From NCBI GenBank assembly GCA_025055455.1, contig JANWXD010000003.1, positions 1 through 64,000 of the forward strand: a stretch of 64,000 nt of DNA, read 5' to 3'. Source of the stretch: Bryobacteraceae bacterium (GTDB taxonomy: Bacteria > Acidobacteriota > Terriglobia > Bryobacterales > Bryobacteraceae). The position numbers were made by a program, and so were the translations under genes. The notes beneath the pieces are model-generated. The model had not been told where the DNA came from and ran no database searches. It worked only from the letters and a program-made list of their open reading frames with translations. Shown here one piece after another: positions 1 to 11,121 of this stretch (positions are counted from its first letter, which is position 1; every line of letters starts with the position of its first letter).

Positions 1-2
1 AG

Positions 3-1175
3 GGCGCTTCGGAGGGACGGGTCCGGCTGTGGCTGGTCGGCGCGTTCGCCCTACTGTTCCGCCTCACCGTGTGGCCCTTGTTCCCTGCGCTGTCCGACGA
101 TGTATTCCGCTACCGCTGGGAAGGCAAGGTTCAGGTCCATGGGGGCAACCCGTACCAGGTCCGGCCCAACGACCCGGCGTGGGCACAGTTACGCGACGCG
201 ACGTTTTCTCTGATTCCGGGGCGCGACTTCCGCGCCGGCTACGGGCCGCTCCTCGAGCAGGCGCAAGCGTGGACCTACCGCGCGGCCTCTGCCCTCACGG
301 CCGACCCGTATCGGCAAGCCTTCTGGTTCAAGGCTCCAGCGGCGCTGTTCGATCTCGGCGTGATGCTGGCGCTCACCTGGCTGCTGCGCCTACGAGGACT
401 GCCTTGCGAGCGCCTCTTGCTCTACGCCTGGTCGCCGCTTTCGGTGATGGAGTTCTGGGGTACGGGGCACAACGACGCCGTGCCGGTCTGCTTCGTCGTT
501 GTGGCCCTGGCTCTGGCGGCGCGGCAACGGCCCACGGCCGCCTTCGCGTCTTTGTCGCTGGCCGCAGCGGCCAAGTTGTGGCCCCTGGTCCTCTTTCCGG
601 CCTTCGCCGGTTTCGGCAAATCCAGCCGGCTGGGTGGGCGACACGCCTGGCCGTTGCTGCCGGTGTTTTTCGTTTTGTGGTGGCCCTACCGGAGCGACGT
701 CGAAGAAAACCTCCGATTCATGACGGGCTTCGTCGGCGGGTGGCGCAACAACGATAGTTTGTTCGGCTTGCTGCTGTGGTTGGCCGGAGACCTCTACCGG
801 GCCAAGTACACGGCGTTTGCAATGATCGCGGCCGTAGCAGTGCTCGCTGCGTGGCGCTGCGGGACGCTGGAGAAAGCCTCGCTGGTAACCATCACCGCTT
901 TGTTGATGATCTCCGCCAATGTCCACCCATGGTATTTGACCTGGCTGCTTCCGCTGCTGGCGTTTTACCCGGTGCCCGCCCTGCTGTTGTGGACGGCCCT
1001 TGTCCCCCTGGCGTACCAGACCGTGATTGCCTGGTTGGAGCTCGGTGAGTGGCGCGGCTCGACGCCGGATCGGTGGTGGATCTACGGTCCGGTGTACGGG
1101 ATGCTGGTGGGCAGCTGGCTCGCCCGGCGAATCAGGACGCCCCGTCCCCCGTCGCCATCCCCGGCGCGGCCCTGA
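3..1175 (+). CDS. GT-C type membrane glycosyltransferase, 5' truncated
   Basis: This is a polytopic membrane protein whose reading frame is open back to the window edge, so the N-terminus is missing. The visible 390 residues carry an early Asp-Asp pair (SDDVFRYRWEG), then GGNPY, about eight hydrophobic segments, and a late HPWYLTWLLPLLA segment. Such acidic loop motifs between helices are typical of GT-C glycosyltransferases (GT87/mannosyltransferase-like), which use polyprenyl-phosphate sugars and act on the outer face of the inner membrane. A GTG at 69 could serve as a start, but it would discard a hydrophobic segment that precedes it, so I treat the gene as truncated. The sugar and acceptor cannot be read from the sequence. 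It converges on the DUF302 gene with a gap of only 10 bases. Confidence 0.75.
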   Translation, partial: GASEGRVRLWLVGAFALLFRLTVWPLFPALSDDVFRYRWEGKVQVHGGNPYQVRPNDPAWAQLRDATFSLIPGRDFRAGYGPLLEQAQAWTYRAASALTADPYRQAFWFKAPAALFDLGVMLALTWLLRLRGLPCERLLLYAWSPLSVMEFWGTGHNDAVPVCFVVVALALAARQRPTAAFASLSLAAAAKLWPLVLFPAFAGFGKSSRLGGRHAWPLLPVFFVLWWPYRSDVEENLRFMTGFVGGWRNNDSLFGLLLWLAGDLYRAKYTAFAMIAAVAVLAAWRCGTLEKASLVTITALLMISANVHPWYLTWLLPLLAFYPVPALLLWTALVPLAYQTVIAWLELGEWRGSTPDRWWIYGPVYGMLVGSWLARRIRTPRPPSPSPARP

Positions 1176-1177
1176 GG

Positions 1178-1194
1178 GCGGCCTTTTAGGCCGC
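1178..1194. terminator. Hairpin between convergent genes
   Basis: A perfect 7-bp stem with a 3-base loop (GCGGCCT, TTT, AGGCCGC) sits between the glycosyltransferase stop and the end of the convergent DUF302 gene, and includes the DUF302 stop codon. There is no clear T-run on either side, so termination is an inference from position. Confidence 0.35.
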
Positions 1195-1566
1195 TTCGTT
1201 CATCATCGCCACGAGGACCTGCTCGACTTCCTGCGCCACGGGCTCCAGTTCCGGACTTTGGAAGAGCTTCATGAGCGCTGTCGGCCGCAGCGTGGCGAGC
1301 TTGTTCACGTCGCCGGAGCGGTAGACGGAAATGCGGCAGGGAAGCGCCGTGGAAATGGCGCCGTTGGCTTCCAGGACCTTCTTGGCTTGTTGCGGGTTAC
1401 AGACCTCGTAGATCCGGCACTCGCCCTCGAAGTCGACGCCCTTTTCCCGCATTTTGTCCTTGAGGTCGTGGACCGCGATGATGCCGAACTTGTGCCGGGC
1501 GGCGGCCTCCTGCAGCCGCTGGTCAATCTCCTCCAAGGGACGTCGGGATTCCACTTCGTAAACCAT
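1186..1566 (-). CDS. DUF302 family protein
   Basis: A 126-residue soluble protein without a signal peptide. It has the DUF302 pattern: an N-terminal half with KFGIIAVHDLKDKMREKG, then EVCNPQQAKKVLEAN, then a strand region ending in the ALPCRISVYRSGD segment. DUF302 proteins have a TBP-like alpha/beta fold with no settled biochemical role; many occur beside stress or redox genes. The gene begins 16 bases after the universal stress protein gene on the same strand, so the two are probably one transcript and this protein may belong to the same stress response. Length is normal for the family. Confidence 0.85.
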   Translation of the reverse strand: MVYEVESRRPLEEIDQRLQEAAARHKFGIIAVHDLKDKMREKGVDFEGECRIYEVCNPQQAKKVLEANGAISTALPCRISVYRSGDVNKLATLRPTALMKLFQSPELEPVAQEVEQVLVAMMNEAA

Positions 1567-1582
1567 GAACGATGCCTCCCAC

Positions 1583-2449
1583 TCAGGATTCTTTGGATTC
1601 TTTGTCGATGACGGTGAGTACCGCGCACGGGGAATGCCGAACTACCCGGACGGTCGTCGTCCCGAGGACCGTCGTGTCGAAAAAGCGGCGGTGGCGCGCG
1701 CCCATCACGAGCAGATCGCAACGCGACTCCGAGGCTGCGGCGATGATTTCCCGCGCGGCTTCCCCCTGGCGTGTGACTTCGCGGAGCGAACACAGCGAGC
1801 GCAGCTCGGCGGGAACCCAGGCGCAGAGGTCTCCGATGCGATCCCGGGCGCCCGGTTCGCTCACATGCAGCACCGTCAACTCCGCCTGAAAACAATGGGC
1901 CATCTGCGCGGCATAGGCCAGCGAACGGCGAGCCACGGCGGTATCGTTCACTGGGCAGACGATGTGACGGGGCCTGTCAAAGGGCTCGGGTCCGTGCTCC
2001 GTGGGACGAACCGTCAGCACCGGCACGGGGCTGGCCCGCAGCACGCGCTCGGCCACCGAGCCGAGCATCAGGCGATTCACGCCGCTGCGCCCGTGGGTGC
2101 CCATCGCGATCAGGTCGGCGGGCAACTCGCGCACGGCACGCAGGATCCCGTCCACGGGTAGCGCTTCGATAACCTGCGTCTCGACCGCCTCAGCGCCGTC
2201 TGGGAGCGTCTCCGTTACGAATTTGTCGAGGCTCCGCCGCGCCTGCTCGAACCATTCTTGGCGCTGCCGCCGGAGCTCTTCGAGCCGGCTTTCGGTGAAG
2301 TAGGGCGGCGGCAGGAACGGATCGGCGAACAGCACCGTGAGCCGGGCTCCGGAGCAGCGGCCCAGGGCTGCCCCAAAGCGCAGGCCCAAAGCGGAAATCT
2401 CACTGAAATCTACGGGACAGAGGATGTGCTCGAGGGGCGCAGCGGGCAT
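1583..2449 (-). CDS. Tandem UspA-domain universal stress protein
   Basis: A 288-residue protein with two UspA domains in tandem. The first opens with HILCPVDFSEIS and holds an ATP-binding-type glycine motif, MGTHGRSGVNRLMLGSVAE. The second opens with HIVCPVNDTAVARRSL and ends with a degenerate equivalent, MGARHRRFFDTTVLGTTT. Usp proteins are cytoplasmic and respond to starvation and stress; the intact motif in domain 1 predicts nucleotide binding there. The start chosen at 2449 has AGGA nine bases upstream; an in-frame ATG at 2470 is possible but has poorer spacing. It is followed by the DUF302 gene as an apparent two-gene operon. Confidence 0.88.
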   Translation of the reverse strand: MPAAPLEHILCPVDFSEISALGLRFGAALGRCSGARLTVLFADPFLPPPYFTESRLEELRRQRQEWFEQARRSLDKFVTETLPDGAEAVETQVIEALPVDGILRAVRELPADLIAMGTHGRSGVNRLMLGSVAERVLRASPVPVLTVRPTEHGPEPFDRPRHIVCPVNDTAVARRSLAYAAQMAHCFQAELTVLHVSEPGARDRIGDLCAWVPAELRSLCSLREVTRQGEAAREIIAAASESRCDLLVMGARHRRFFDTTVLGTTTVRVVRHSPCAVLTVIDKESKES

Positions 2450-2616
2450 GGCTGTTGTTCCTACCAGCATAGATGCGCGCGTCCCCGGAAGGTGACAGAG
2501 GCAATGTTTCGGTGCGCTCGGGAGGTAATTGCGCGGCGCCGGCGCCTCGATCTGCGCGCGGCGGGCGAATTTCTGTGCCGCCGGTTCACGGAGGCGACAG
2601 AGGGGCGCCAACCGTG

Positions 2617-3831
2617 TCAGCCCCCAGGCGGACCGCTACACTCGAGGGTCACGCCGCTGAGGACAAGCTCCCCCTCGATCCGGATGGCGCCCAAAGGCCG
2701 GGCGTACTCCAGACTCAATCGGAACCACTCCGCCCCGGCAGGGGTGGTGAATTCGATTTGGGACGTGGTGGGCTCGCTGCTGCAAAGATCGTGCGCCGCA
2801 AGCGCCAGCGTCGAGCGGTCCGCCAGATCCGCCAGCCGCCAGCTCAATCCTCCGGGACAGGCAAACCCCGCGGTGTGATAACGGAACCGGAGCCGGCAAG
2901 AACCACGGGGCGGCAAGCGGAGAATCTGTTCGAGCAGTCGGCACCGCTCTGGTTGTCGCCCGGAAAAAGAGAAACGGGCCTCACCCACGCTCGGGACCAC
3001 CTGCGCGTGGGTACCCGGAGGGCGGCTGAGACGCCAGTCGAAACCTCCCTCGAAGGGCGAGACGCGAAAATCCCCGTTCGTGAGCGGACGGGCGGCGTTG
3101 GGCGGAGAGTAAGGGATGAGACGGCGAGTCGCCAGGCGGTCCCACCACTGCCAGGCGGAGGCGGCTTGGCCGCCCCGGATCAAGGCATCCACATAAGCCA
3201 CCAGCAGGGGAACGTGATCCTTCCAAGCCAGTTCCACCAATCGCTCTGCCGCGCCGGAGGCCGCATCCAGCCGGCCGTGGCGAAGCAGGTAGTCAAGATA
3301 CTGGGCTACGATCTCCACCCGGTCGGGGATCGCCTCGCGGAGAATTTCCTCGCCATCGCTGCTGAGCCGCCAGCAAAGATCAAACAGCGCGGACTGATCC
3401 ATGTACGCCATTTCGTTGGCGGCCCGGGCCCAGCGAAGGAACTGCTTGCGATGCCCGCGGCGGAAGTAGAAGTTGGCCACGGCCCACAACGGTTCGTAGG
3501 TGCGGTCGAAGCGCGCGGCTTCGAGCAGCAAGGCCTCGGCCCTTCGCAGATCGCCCGCCAGTTCGGCGCGCAAGGCCAGTTCGATGCGAGCCGCGGTGTG
3601 ATAAGGGTTCAAGCGCACGGCCGCCTCCAGATCCGCGCTGGAGTCGAGAGCGACGCGATAGTCGGCGTTGCCGGGGGCGAGGGCGGCGGCGCGCGCGCGG
3701 TCCCGCGGATTGCGCCGGCCGAACAGGTGGTCGGCCCAGGCTCGTTCCAGCGCGAGGAACGCCGCCCACAGCAGCACGCACGCCAGAGCCAAACAAAGCC
3801 CCGCCCGGGCGAGCTGGCCTGGCCGAACCAT
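2617..3831 (-). CDS. Membrane-anchored TPR-like protein with C-terminal beta-rich domain
   Basis: About 404 residues. An N-terminal hydrophobic stretch (residues about 8-25) is probably a signal anchor. Residues about 55-240 are helical with TPR-like repeats (AVRLNPYHTAARIELALRAELAGD is the clearest). The last 150 residues look like a beta-sandwich, with LTNGDFRVSPFEGGFDW resembling the start of a carbohydrate-binding-like module. Similar acidobacterial proteins often accompany O-antigen or exopolysaccharide genes; here the neighbours are FecR-like and rhamnose-synthesis genes, which fits an envelope role. No enzymatic motif is visible. A GTG at 3840 is an alternative start adding three residues. 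Confidence 0.6.
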   Translation of the reverse strand: MVRPGQLARAGLCLALACVLLWAAFLALERAWADHLFGRRNPRDRARAAALAPGNADYRVALDSSADLEAAVRLNPYHTAARIELALRAELAGDLRRAEALLLEAARFDRTYEPLWAVANFYFRRGHRKQFLRWARAANEMAYMDQSALFDLCWRLSSDGEEILREAIPDRVEIVAQYLDYLLRHGRLDAASGAAERLVELAWKDHVPLLVAYVDALIRGGQAASAWQWWDRLATRRLIPYSPPNAARPLTNGDFRVSPFEGGFDWRLSRPPGTHAQVVPSVGEARFSFSGRQPERCRLLEQILRLPPRGSCRLRFRYHTAGFACPGGLSWRLADLADRSTLALAAHDLCSSEPTTSQIEFTTPAGAEWFRLSLEYARPLGAIRIEGELVLSGVTLECSGPPGG

Positions 3832-3924
3832 GCTTCTCACCCTAGCACGGTGGTGCGCCCCGGCTGAAGTTCTCCCGCGGACCGCCGATGTAACCCCCGT
3901 GAGCCTATTTGTCGGGAGGACCTG

Positions 3925-4806
3925 ATGACCCCACGGAGAGCCTCACTGCTGCTATTGGGACTGACGTCGGCTTTGGCCGCCGGCGCCTGGGCGGCTGGCG
4001 CAAGCGCACTTGGAGTCGCCACGGCCAAAGGGCGGTTTTTCGTCAACGAAAGGCCGGTGGCGAGCCATGCGACTTTGCTGGAAGGCGCGGTAATCGAAAC
4101 CGACGCGGTCGCCTCGGATCTGCACCTGCCGGAAGGCGTGCGCCTGCGCCTCGCCAACTTGTCCCGGGGCCGCGTCCACCGCGACCGGTTTGTGCTGGAG
4201 CGGGGCGAAGGGCAGCTGATGCGGGGTGGCAGCTACCGGCTGGAAGCTGCCGGCTTTTCGATCGTGGCGGAAGAGACCGCGCGGGTGCGCGTGGACGAAA
4301 AAGGCGGAATCCAAGTCGGCGCGCTGTTCGGCCCCGTCCAGGTCGCGCGGGCGGATGGCCCCGTGCTCGCCACCGTGCCGCCGGGACTGGTTTTGCACTT
4401 CGCGGCCCAGGATGCGACGGGCTCGGCTCCCTACTGGGTCACCGGTTGCGTGACGGTCGTCAACGGGCGATATGTCCTACGGGATCCGGCTCTTGGATTG
4501 AATCTGGTTCTGGAAGGCAGGGACCTGAGACCGTTTGTGGGCCAGCGCGTGGAAATCCAGGGCGTGGCCGCCCGACCGGACGCGGGCGCTGCAGGGCAGG
4601 TGCGCGTGCTTCGGGTCACGCGAGTCGGGGGCGCTTGTCCGGCTGCCGCCAGCCCTTCTTCGAGTTCCGGACAGACCGCAAACACCGCTGCGAGGAGCAA
4701 AGTCAAGAAGGCGGTCATCGCCGGTATCCTGGTGGCGGGGGCGGCGGCAGGGGCTGCCGTGGCGCTGGAGGAGCCGGACGAGCAGCCGGAGACCATCAGC
4801 CGCTAG
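3925..4806 (+). CDS. FecR-like exported protein with C-terminal membrane helix
   Basis: A 293-residue protein with a Sec-type signal peptide (ASLLLLGLTSALAAGAWAAGA). The middle has the order seen in FecR-like domains: VNERPVASHATLLEGAVIETDAVASDLHL, then GVRLRLANLSRG and GSYRLEAAGFSIVAEET. The C-terminus has a Ser-rich linker, a KVKK patch, a glycine/alanine-rich transmembrane helix (about residues 255-275) and a short acidic tail. FecR-like domains in envelope proteins bind or sense ligands, but no sigma factor gene is adjacent, so regulation is not implied. GGAGG five bases before the ATG supports the start. Function is unknown. Confidence 0.6.
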   Translation: MTPRRASLLLLGLTSALAAGAWAAGASALGVATAKGRFFVNERPVASHATLLEGAVIETDAVASDLHLPEGVRLRLANLSRGRVHRDRFVLERGEGQLMRGGSYRLEAAGFSIVAEETARVRVDEKGGIQVGALFGPVQVARADGPVLATVPPGLVLHFAAQDATGSAPYWVTGCVTVVNGRYVLRDPALGLNLVLEGRDLRPFVGQRVEIQGVAARPDAGAAGQVRVLRVTRVGGACPAAASPSSSSGQTANTAARSKVKKAVIAGILVAGAAAGAAVALEEPDEQPETISR

Positions 4807-4875
4807 TCCGTGCGCCCGTCCGGCCTGTCGCTCCCGGCACAGTAGCCCCGCGCGCGGGGGATTGTCCATCCGCGC

Positions 4876-4881
4876 TATGCT
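4876..4881 (+). promoter_or_regulatory. -10 element of a probable leaderless rfbD transcript
   Basis: TATGCT ends six bases before the TTG start of rfbD, and no Shine-Dalgarno sequence is present. A transcript would begin at or next to the start codon. No good -35 is visible. Confidence 0.45.
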
Positions 4882-4887
4882 AGAACC

Positions 4888-5784
4888 TTGTCCGTGCCCG
4901 GCAAGGTTCTGATTTTTGGGGCCGCTGGCCAGTTAGGAACCGAACTGCTGAATGAGTTCCGCAAGCGCGGCTACAAGACGCGTGGGTTGGACCGCGCCAG
5001 CGTGGATATCACCGACGCGGACCGGGTCCAACAGAGCATCGCAGACTTCGATCCGGAAATCGTCATCAATGCGGCCGCCTATAACCAAGTGGACGTGGCC
5101 GAGCAAGAGCCGCAGGCCGCCTTCGCGGTGAACGCCTTGGCGGTGCGCCATATCGCCATGTCTTGCCGCCAGAACGGTGCCCTGCTGGTGCACTTTTCCA
5201 CGGATTATGTTTTCGACGGCCGGGCCGGGCGGCCGTATACGGAGGAAGATCCCCCGCGTCCGCTTGGCGCCTACGCCGTATCCAAGCTGGCCGGTGAATA
5301 TTTCGCCCAAGCATATCTGGAGGATCCTTTGATCATCCGCACCTCGGGCGTTTACGGGCCGGGAGGCTTGCGTACGGCGCGGGGCAACTTCATCGAGCTC
5401 ATGCTGCGGCTGGCCCAGAGCGGCCAACCGATTCGGGTCGTCGAAGACCATGTGGCCTCGCCCACCTTTGCTCCGGCGCTGGCGGCCCGAACGGCGGACC
5501 TCGTCGAGCGCGGTCACCGTGGCCTGTTTCACGTCGGCGGCGGCGTTGCCATTTCCTGGTTCGATTTCGCCAAGCTGATTTTTCGCGCCGCCGGACTGTC
5601 GCCCGAGCTCCGGCCGACGAATGAACGCGAGTACCGGACCGCCGCCCGCCGGCCCCGGTACTCGGCTTTGTCCAACGCTAAGATGGAGCGCGCTGGTCTC
5701 GAACCGATGCCGCCGCTGGAACAAGCCGTGTCCGCTTACTTTGCACTGCGGCGCCAGCAGATGCTCACTACGGCTCCCGCCTGA
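4888..5784 (+). CDS. rfbD: dTDP-4-dehydrorhamnose reductase
   Basis: This reduces dTDP-4-dehydro-L-rhamnose to dTDP-L-rhamnose with NAD(P)H, the last step in making the rhamnose donor for cell-surface polysaccharides. The extended-SDR features are visible: the nucleotide-binding LIFGAAGQLGTEL at the N-terminus, the VINAAAYNQVDVAE segment, STDYVFDG, and the catalytic YxxxK in YAVSKLAGE. At 298 residues it has the usual length. The TTG start gives MSVPGKVLIFG; a GTG two codons later is also possible. rfbA, rfbB and rfbC are not in the window. Its end overlaps the convergent vWA gene by 17 bases. Confidence 0.93.
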   Translation: MSVPGKVLIFGAAGQLGTELLNEFRKRGYKTRGLDRASVDITDADRVQQSIADFDPEIVINAAAYNQVDVAEQEPQAAFAVNALAVRHIAMSCRQNGALLVHFSTDYVFDGRAGRPYTEEDPPRPLGAYAVSKLAGEYFAQAYLEDPLIIRTSGVYGPGGLRTARGNFIELMLRLAQSGQPIRVVEDHVASPTFAPALAARTADLVERGHRGLFHVGGGVAISWFDFAKLIFRAAGLSPELRPTNEREYRTAARRPRYSALSNAKMERAGLEPMPPLEQAVSAYFALRRQQMLTTAPA

Positions 5785-6730
5785 GCGCGTAATAACCCTT
5801 GCGCGCCTGCACCTTCAAGCCCTTCTTGACGGTGCGAACCTCGATCCGGCGGAAGCTGCCGTCTTTGGCCGGATTGGTAGGCGTGTAGCCGATCGCGTAC
5901 TGGCTGCGCATCTCCTCCTGGAGTTCGTCGAAAATGTGCTGGAGGGTGCGCTTTTTCGACACGCGGAACACCCGGCCGCCTGTCTCCTCCGCCATTCTTT
6001 TCAGATCCCCGTCGCTTGGAAAGCGGAAGAAACCCCGACGCGAGTAAGCTTCAGGATCGACGTAGTAAATGGCGTAAATGATGGCATCCGCCTTTTGCGC
6101 CGCTTCGATGGCTTCTTCTAGCTTCACGCGGCTACCCACGTCCACTCCATCGGTGATCAAGACGATGGCTTTGCGGCCGACTTCTCGTTCGAGCTTTTCG
6201 CGCGCCGCAAGATACACCGCATCAAACAGCGCCGTGCTGCGGGGTTGGTGGATGGTCGGCACGGGTCCCGGATGCAACCCTCCCACGGCGCCGCTCAAGC
6301 GGAGCCGATCCAGGCCCGCCCGCAGCAGCTCCACCGAACTCGTCAGGTCTTGCAAGAGTTCGACCTCTGCGCCAAAACTGATCAGAAACGCCAGGTCCTT
6401 CGGTCGGAGGACGCTCTCGAAGAACTGGGCGGCGGCGCGCCGTTCGATCTCGAGCAGACGCTCCTGGCTGGGACTGACGTCCACGAGAAGCCCCAGGGTG
6501 AGCGGCACATCCGTCTCGCGCGTGAAATACCGGATCTGTTGGCGCTCTCCCTCCTCCACGACGATGAAATCGTCCCGGGTGAGGTTGGGCACGAGTGCGC
6601 CGTTCTTGTCTCGAACCGAACAGAGAATGTTGACGACCTCCACTTCGGCCGTGAAGGTGGGGATCTGCTGGGTTTGCTGGCTCCAGAGGATCGCAGCGAT
6701 CAGGCCGCCGCTGAGCCTGCCTCCCGCCAT
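5768..6730 (-). CDS. VWFA-related acidobacterial-domain exported protein
   Basis: A 320-residue protein matching the VWFA-related family expanded in Acidobacteria. An N-terminal hydrophobic segment (GGLIAAILWS) is a likely signal peptide. A beta-rich region follows, containing VRDKNGALVPNLTRDDFIVVEEG. The von Willebrand A domain shows the metal-site pattern: DVSPS (DxSxS), a central TALFDAVYLA segment, and VLITDGVD. The C-terminus carries SQYAIGYTPTNPAKDGSFRRIEV and ends KGYYALR, the family hallmark. Its partner is unknown; vWA domains usually mediate metal-dependent protein binding. The start at 6730 is the only ATG giving a sensible signal peptide. A divergent glycosylase gene begins 64 bases away. 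Confidence 0.88.
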   Translation of the reverse strand: MAGGRLSGGLIAAILWSQQTQQIPTFTAEVEVVNILCSVRDKNGALVPNLTRDDFIVVEEGERQQIRYFTRETDVPLTLGLLVDVSPSQERLLEIERRAAAQFFESVLRPKDLAFLISFGAEVELLQDLTSSVELLRAGLDRLRLSGAVGGLHPGPVPTIHQPRSTALFDAVYLAAREKLEREVGRKAIVLITDGVDVGSRVKLEEAIEAAQKADAIIYAIYYVDPEAYSRRGFFRFPSDGDLKRMAEETGGRVFRVSKKRTLQHIFDELQEEMRSQYAIGYTPTNPAKDGSFRRIEVRTVKKGLKVQARKGYYALRREP

Positions 6731-6794
6731 ACCATTACAATGGCATAGTGATGGACGCCATGGGCGTCGGGGCCGGTTTCGCGCAGACCGCGCT

Positions 6795-7400
6795 ATGCGA
6801 AAAGCCGTCGAGCACCTCAAGAGAGCCGATCCCAAGCTGGCGAAAGTGATCACCGAAGTCGGCCCTTACCGCATCCGGTATCTTCCTCCGAATTTCGAGA
6901 CTCTCGCCAAGGCGATCGTCTATCAGCAACTGAGTGGGAAAGTGGCCGGGGCTATCTTCCGGCGGCTCCGGGAGGCGGCCGGCAATGGGCGTTTGAGTCC
7001 GGAGGCCATCTTGCGCCTGGACCCGGAACGAATGCGGGCGACCGGCCTTTCGCGGCAAAAAATCGAATACCTGCGCACTCTCGCCCGTTGCGTGCAGGAC
7101 GGCAGTGTCGATTTGGCCTCCTTGCGCCATCTGCCGGACCAGGAAGTGGTGCGGCGCCTGACCCAACTCAAGGGTGTGGGGGAATGGACGGCGCACATGT
7201 TCTTGATCTTCGCGCTCCGCCGGCCAGACGTGCTCCCAGCGGGGGATCTGGGCATCCGGGCGGCCGTGCGGAAGCTCTACCATCTGCCGCGCTTGCCTTC
7301 CCCGCGGGAGGTGGAAAGTCTGGCTCGTCCGTGGCGTCCTTACGCGACGGTGGCGAGCTGGTATCTCTGGAGGAGTCTCGAGCCCGACGCCAACCTCTGA
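6795..7400 (+). CDS. DNA-3-methyladenine glycosylase II (AlkA-type HhH-GPD)
   Basis: A base-excision repair enzyme that removes alkylated purines. The 201-residue protein holds the HhH-GPD core: AIVYQQLSGKVAGAIFRRL, then helix-hairpin-helix LKGVGEWTAHMFLIFALRR, followed by the catalytic aspartate in LPAGDLGIRAAV. The ending RPWRPYATVASWYLWRSL is typical. It lacks the N-terminal beta domain of E. coli AlkA, as do the shorter bacterial homologues. The frame is open upstream to 6078, but that stretch is antisense to the vWA gene; ATG 6795 is the first start giving a conserved N-terminus. No clear Shine-Dalgarno sequence. Confidence 0.9.
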   Translation: MRKAVEHLKRADPKLAKVITEVGPYRIRYLPPNFETLAKAIVYQQLSGKVAGAIFRRLREAAGNGRLSPEAILRLDPERMRATGLSRQKIEYLRTLARCVQDGSVDLASLRHLPDQEVVRRLTQLKGVGEWTAHMFLIFALRRPDVLPAGDLGIRAAVRKLYHLPRLPSPREVESLARPWRPYATVASWYLWRSLEPDANL

Positions 7401-7454
7401 GGCCCGCCGTGGTATACATGGGTTCGGTCAGCGAGCCCTGGGGAGAGCAGCGCC

Positions 7455-8320
7455 GTGACCCAACTGCGAGTCAAACCGCTGGCGGGCGAGGAAAGTTTCG
7501 GTGAGCTGGTGCGCGTGACGCAGGAGACGGCCGGTTGGGACACCGTCTCGCTGCGGGTGGTGCGCCTGCGGCGCGGCCAGGCGTGGGTGCACGCTTCGCC
7601 CGGCGAGGAACTGCTGCTGGTTCTGCTCGGAGGGCAGGCTAAGGTTGCGGCGGGTGGCAAAACGTGGGCCGGAATCGGCGGCCGCCGGGACGTGTTTTCC
7701 GGGATGCCGCACGCCTTGTACCTCCCGTGCGGGCTGCGGGAGGTCCGGATCGAAGCTAGCAGCGAAGTTTGCGAGGTGGCCATCTGCGGGGCCCGGGCGG
7801 AACGGCCCTACGAGCCGGTCCTCATCGAACCCGGCTCGGTGGAGATCGAGATTCGGGGCGGGGAGAACGCCACGCGCCAGATCCATCACATCCTCAAACC
7901 CGACTTTCCGGCTGACCGCATCATGGTGGTCGAAGTGTACACGCCGGGCGGCAACTGGTCCTCGTATCCGCCGCACAAACACGACGAGCATCGCCCGCCG
8001 GAGGAGGCGGATCTGGACGAGATTTACTTTTACAAGTTGGCGCGCCCCGAAGGCTTTGCGATCCAGCGCGTCTACACACGGGACGGACGGCTCGATGAGA
8101 CGCTCACGGTGCGCCACCACGAAGTCGTGCTGATTCCCGAAGGCTACCACCCGGTCGTGGCGGCCCACGGCTACGATTGTTATTACCTCAATGTACTAGC
8201 GGGCTCGGCGCGGTCCATGGCGGCCAGCGACGATCCCGATTACGCCTGGGTCCGCGGGCTGTGGCGCACCAAGGACCCGCGCCTCCCGCTCGTGCGTGGA
8301 ACCACCGCGGAGGTTGGATC

Positions 8321-8324
<4 letters not shown>
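7455..8324 (+). CDS. iolB: 5-deoxy-glucuronate isomerase
   Basis: Converts 5-deoxy-D-glucuronate to 5-dehydro-2-deoxy-D-gluconate in myo-inositol catabolism. The 289-residue protein has the bicupin IolB arrangement; the metal-site region reads PPHKHDEHRPPEEADLDEIYFYK within the C-terminal cupin, and a later HPVVAAHGYDCYYLNVLAG completes the domain. The GTG start has a purine-rich GGGGAGAG upstream. The stop overlaps the iolD start (ATGA), so the genes are translationally coupled. Confidence 0.95.
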
Positions 8325-10173
<1,849 letters not shown>

Positions 10174-10177
<4 letters not shown>

Positions 10178-11121
10178 TCGACGTGGCGGTTCTGGGGCGC
10201 ATCGGCTACGACCTGATTTCCGAAGAGCCGGGCGTGCCCCTCAAAGACGTGCGGCGGTTTTCCCGCTATCTGGGGGGTTCGAGCGCCAACGTCGCCGTGG
10301 GGCTGTCGCGGCTGGGCGCCCGCGTGGGCATCATCGCCGCACTGGGCACGGACGCGCTGAGCGACTACCTGCTGGAATTTCTCCAGGCCGAGAAGGTCGA
10401 CACCACGCATGTGCGCCGCGTGCCGGGCTACTTGCCCTCGCTGGCGCTCACCGAAGTGACGCCGCCGGACCACTTCCCGCAGGTGTTTTATCGCCACGAT
10501 CCGGTGGACGTGAAGCTGGAAATCGGCGAGGCGGAGCTCGAATATCTGAGCCAGGCGCGGATGTTCGTCACCAACGGCACGTCGCTGTGCGCCTCCCCGT
10601 CGCGCGAGTCCACCTATCTGGCCCTCGAGCGAGCCAAGGCCGCGGGCGCGCGCGTGGTGCTGGACGTCGACTACCGGCCCATGTCTTGGCGGCGGGCCGC
10701 CGATGCTGGGCTGGCGGTGCGCCTGGCCTTGCCCTTCGTGAGCGTGTTGATCGGCAACGACATCGAACTCAAACTCGTCGCAGGTACGGAATCCCTCGAG
10801 GAAGCCACCCAGTGTCTGCGGGAGGCGGGCCTGCAGCTGCTAGTCTCCAAGCTCGGCGCGCAAGGGACTCGGGTGTGGGCCGGCGCGGAGTCCTGGTTCT
10901 TGGAGCCTTATCCGGTGGAGGTGCAATCCACGATCGGGGCCGGGGACGGCTTTGCGGCGGGCTTCCTGTGGGCCCTGCTGGATGGGCGCCCGCTCCAGGA
11001 CTGCTTGCGCTACGGCAACGCAGCCGCGGCCATCGTGGTGAGCCGACTGAGCTGCTCGGAAGCCATGCCCACGCGGGCCGAAATTGAGGCCCTCATCGGA
11101 GAGCGGCTCGCACACACCTAG
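10174..11121 (+). CDS. iolC: 5-dehydro-2-deoxygluconokinase (PfkB family)
   Basis: Phosphorylates 5-dehydro-2-deoxy-D-gluconate with ATP, following IolB in the inositol pathway. The 315-residue protein has the ribokinase fold with the N-terminal PfkB signature RYLGGSSANVAVGLSRLG and the C-terminal ATP/catalytic motif QSTIGAGDGFAAGFLWAL, in which the aspartate is the catalytic base. The GTG start overlaps the iolD stop (GTGA). iolE, iolG and the aldolase iolJ are not in the window, so the pathway must be completed elsewhere. Confidence 0.93.

Noticed and set aside
6732-6743. Inverted repeat CCATT-AC-AATGG between the vWA and glycosylase genes
   Set aside because: The arms are only five bases and no second copy was seen, so I do not call it an operator.
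6078-6794. N-terminal extension of the AlkA-type glycosylase
   Set aside because: This part is antisense to the vWA gene and is Ser/Arg-rich; the conserved glycosylase begins at 6795.
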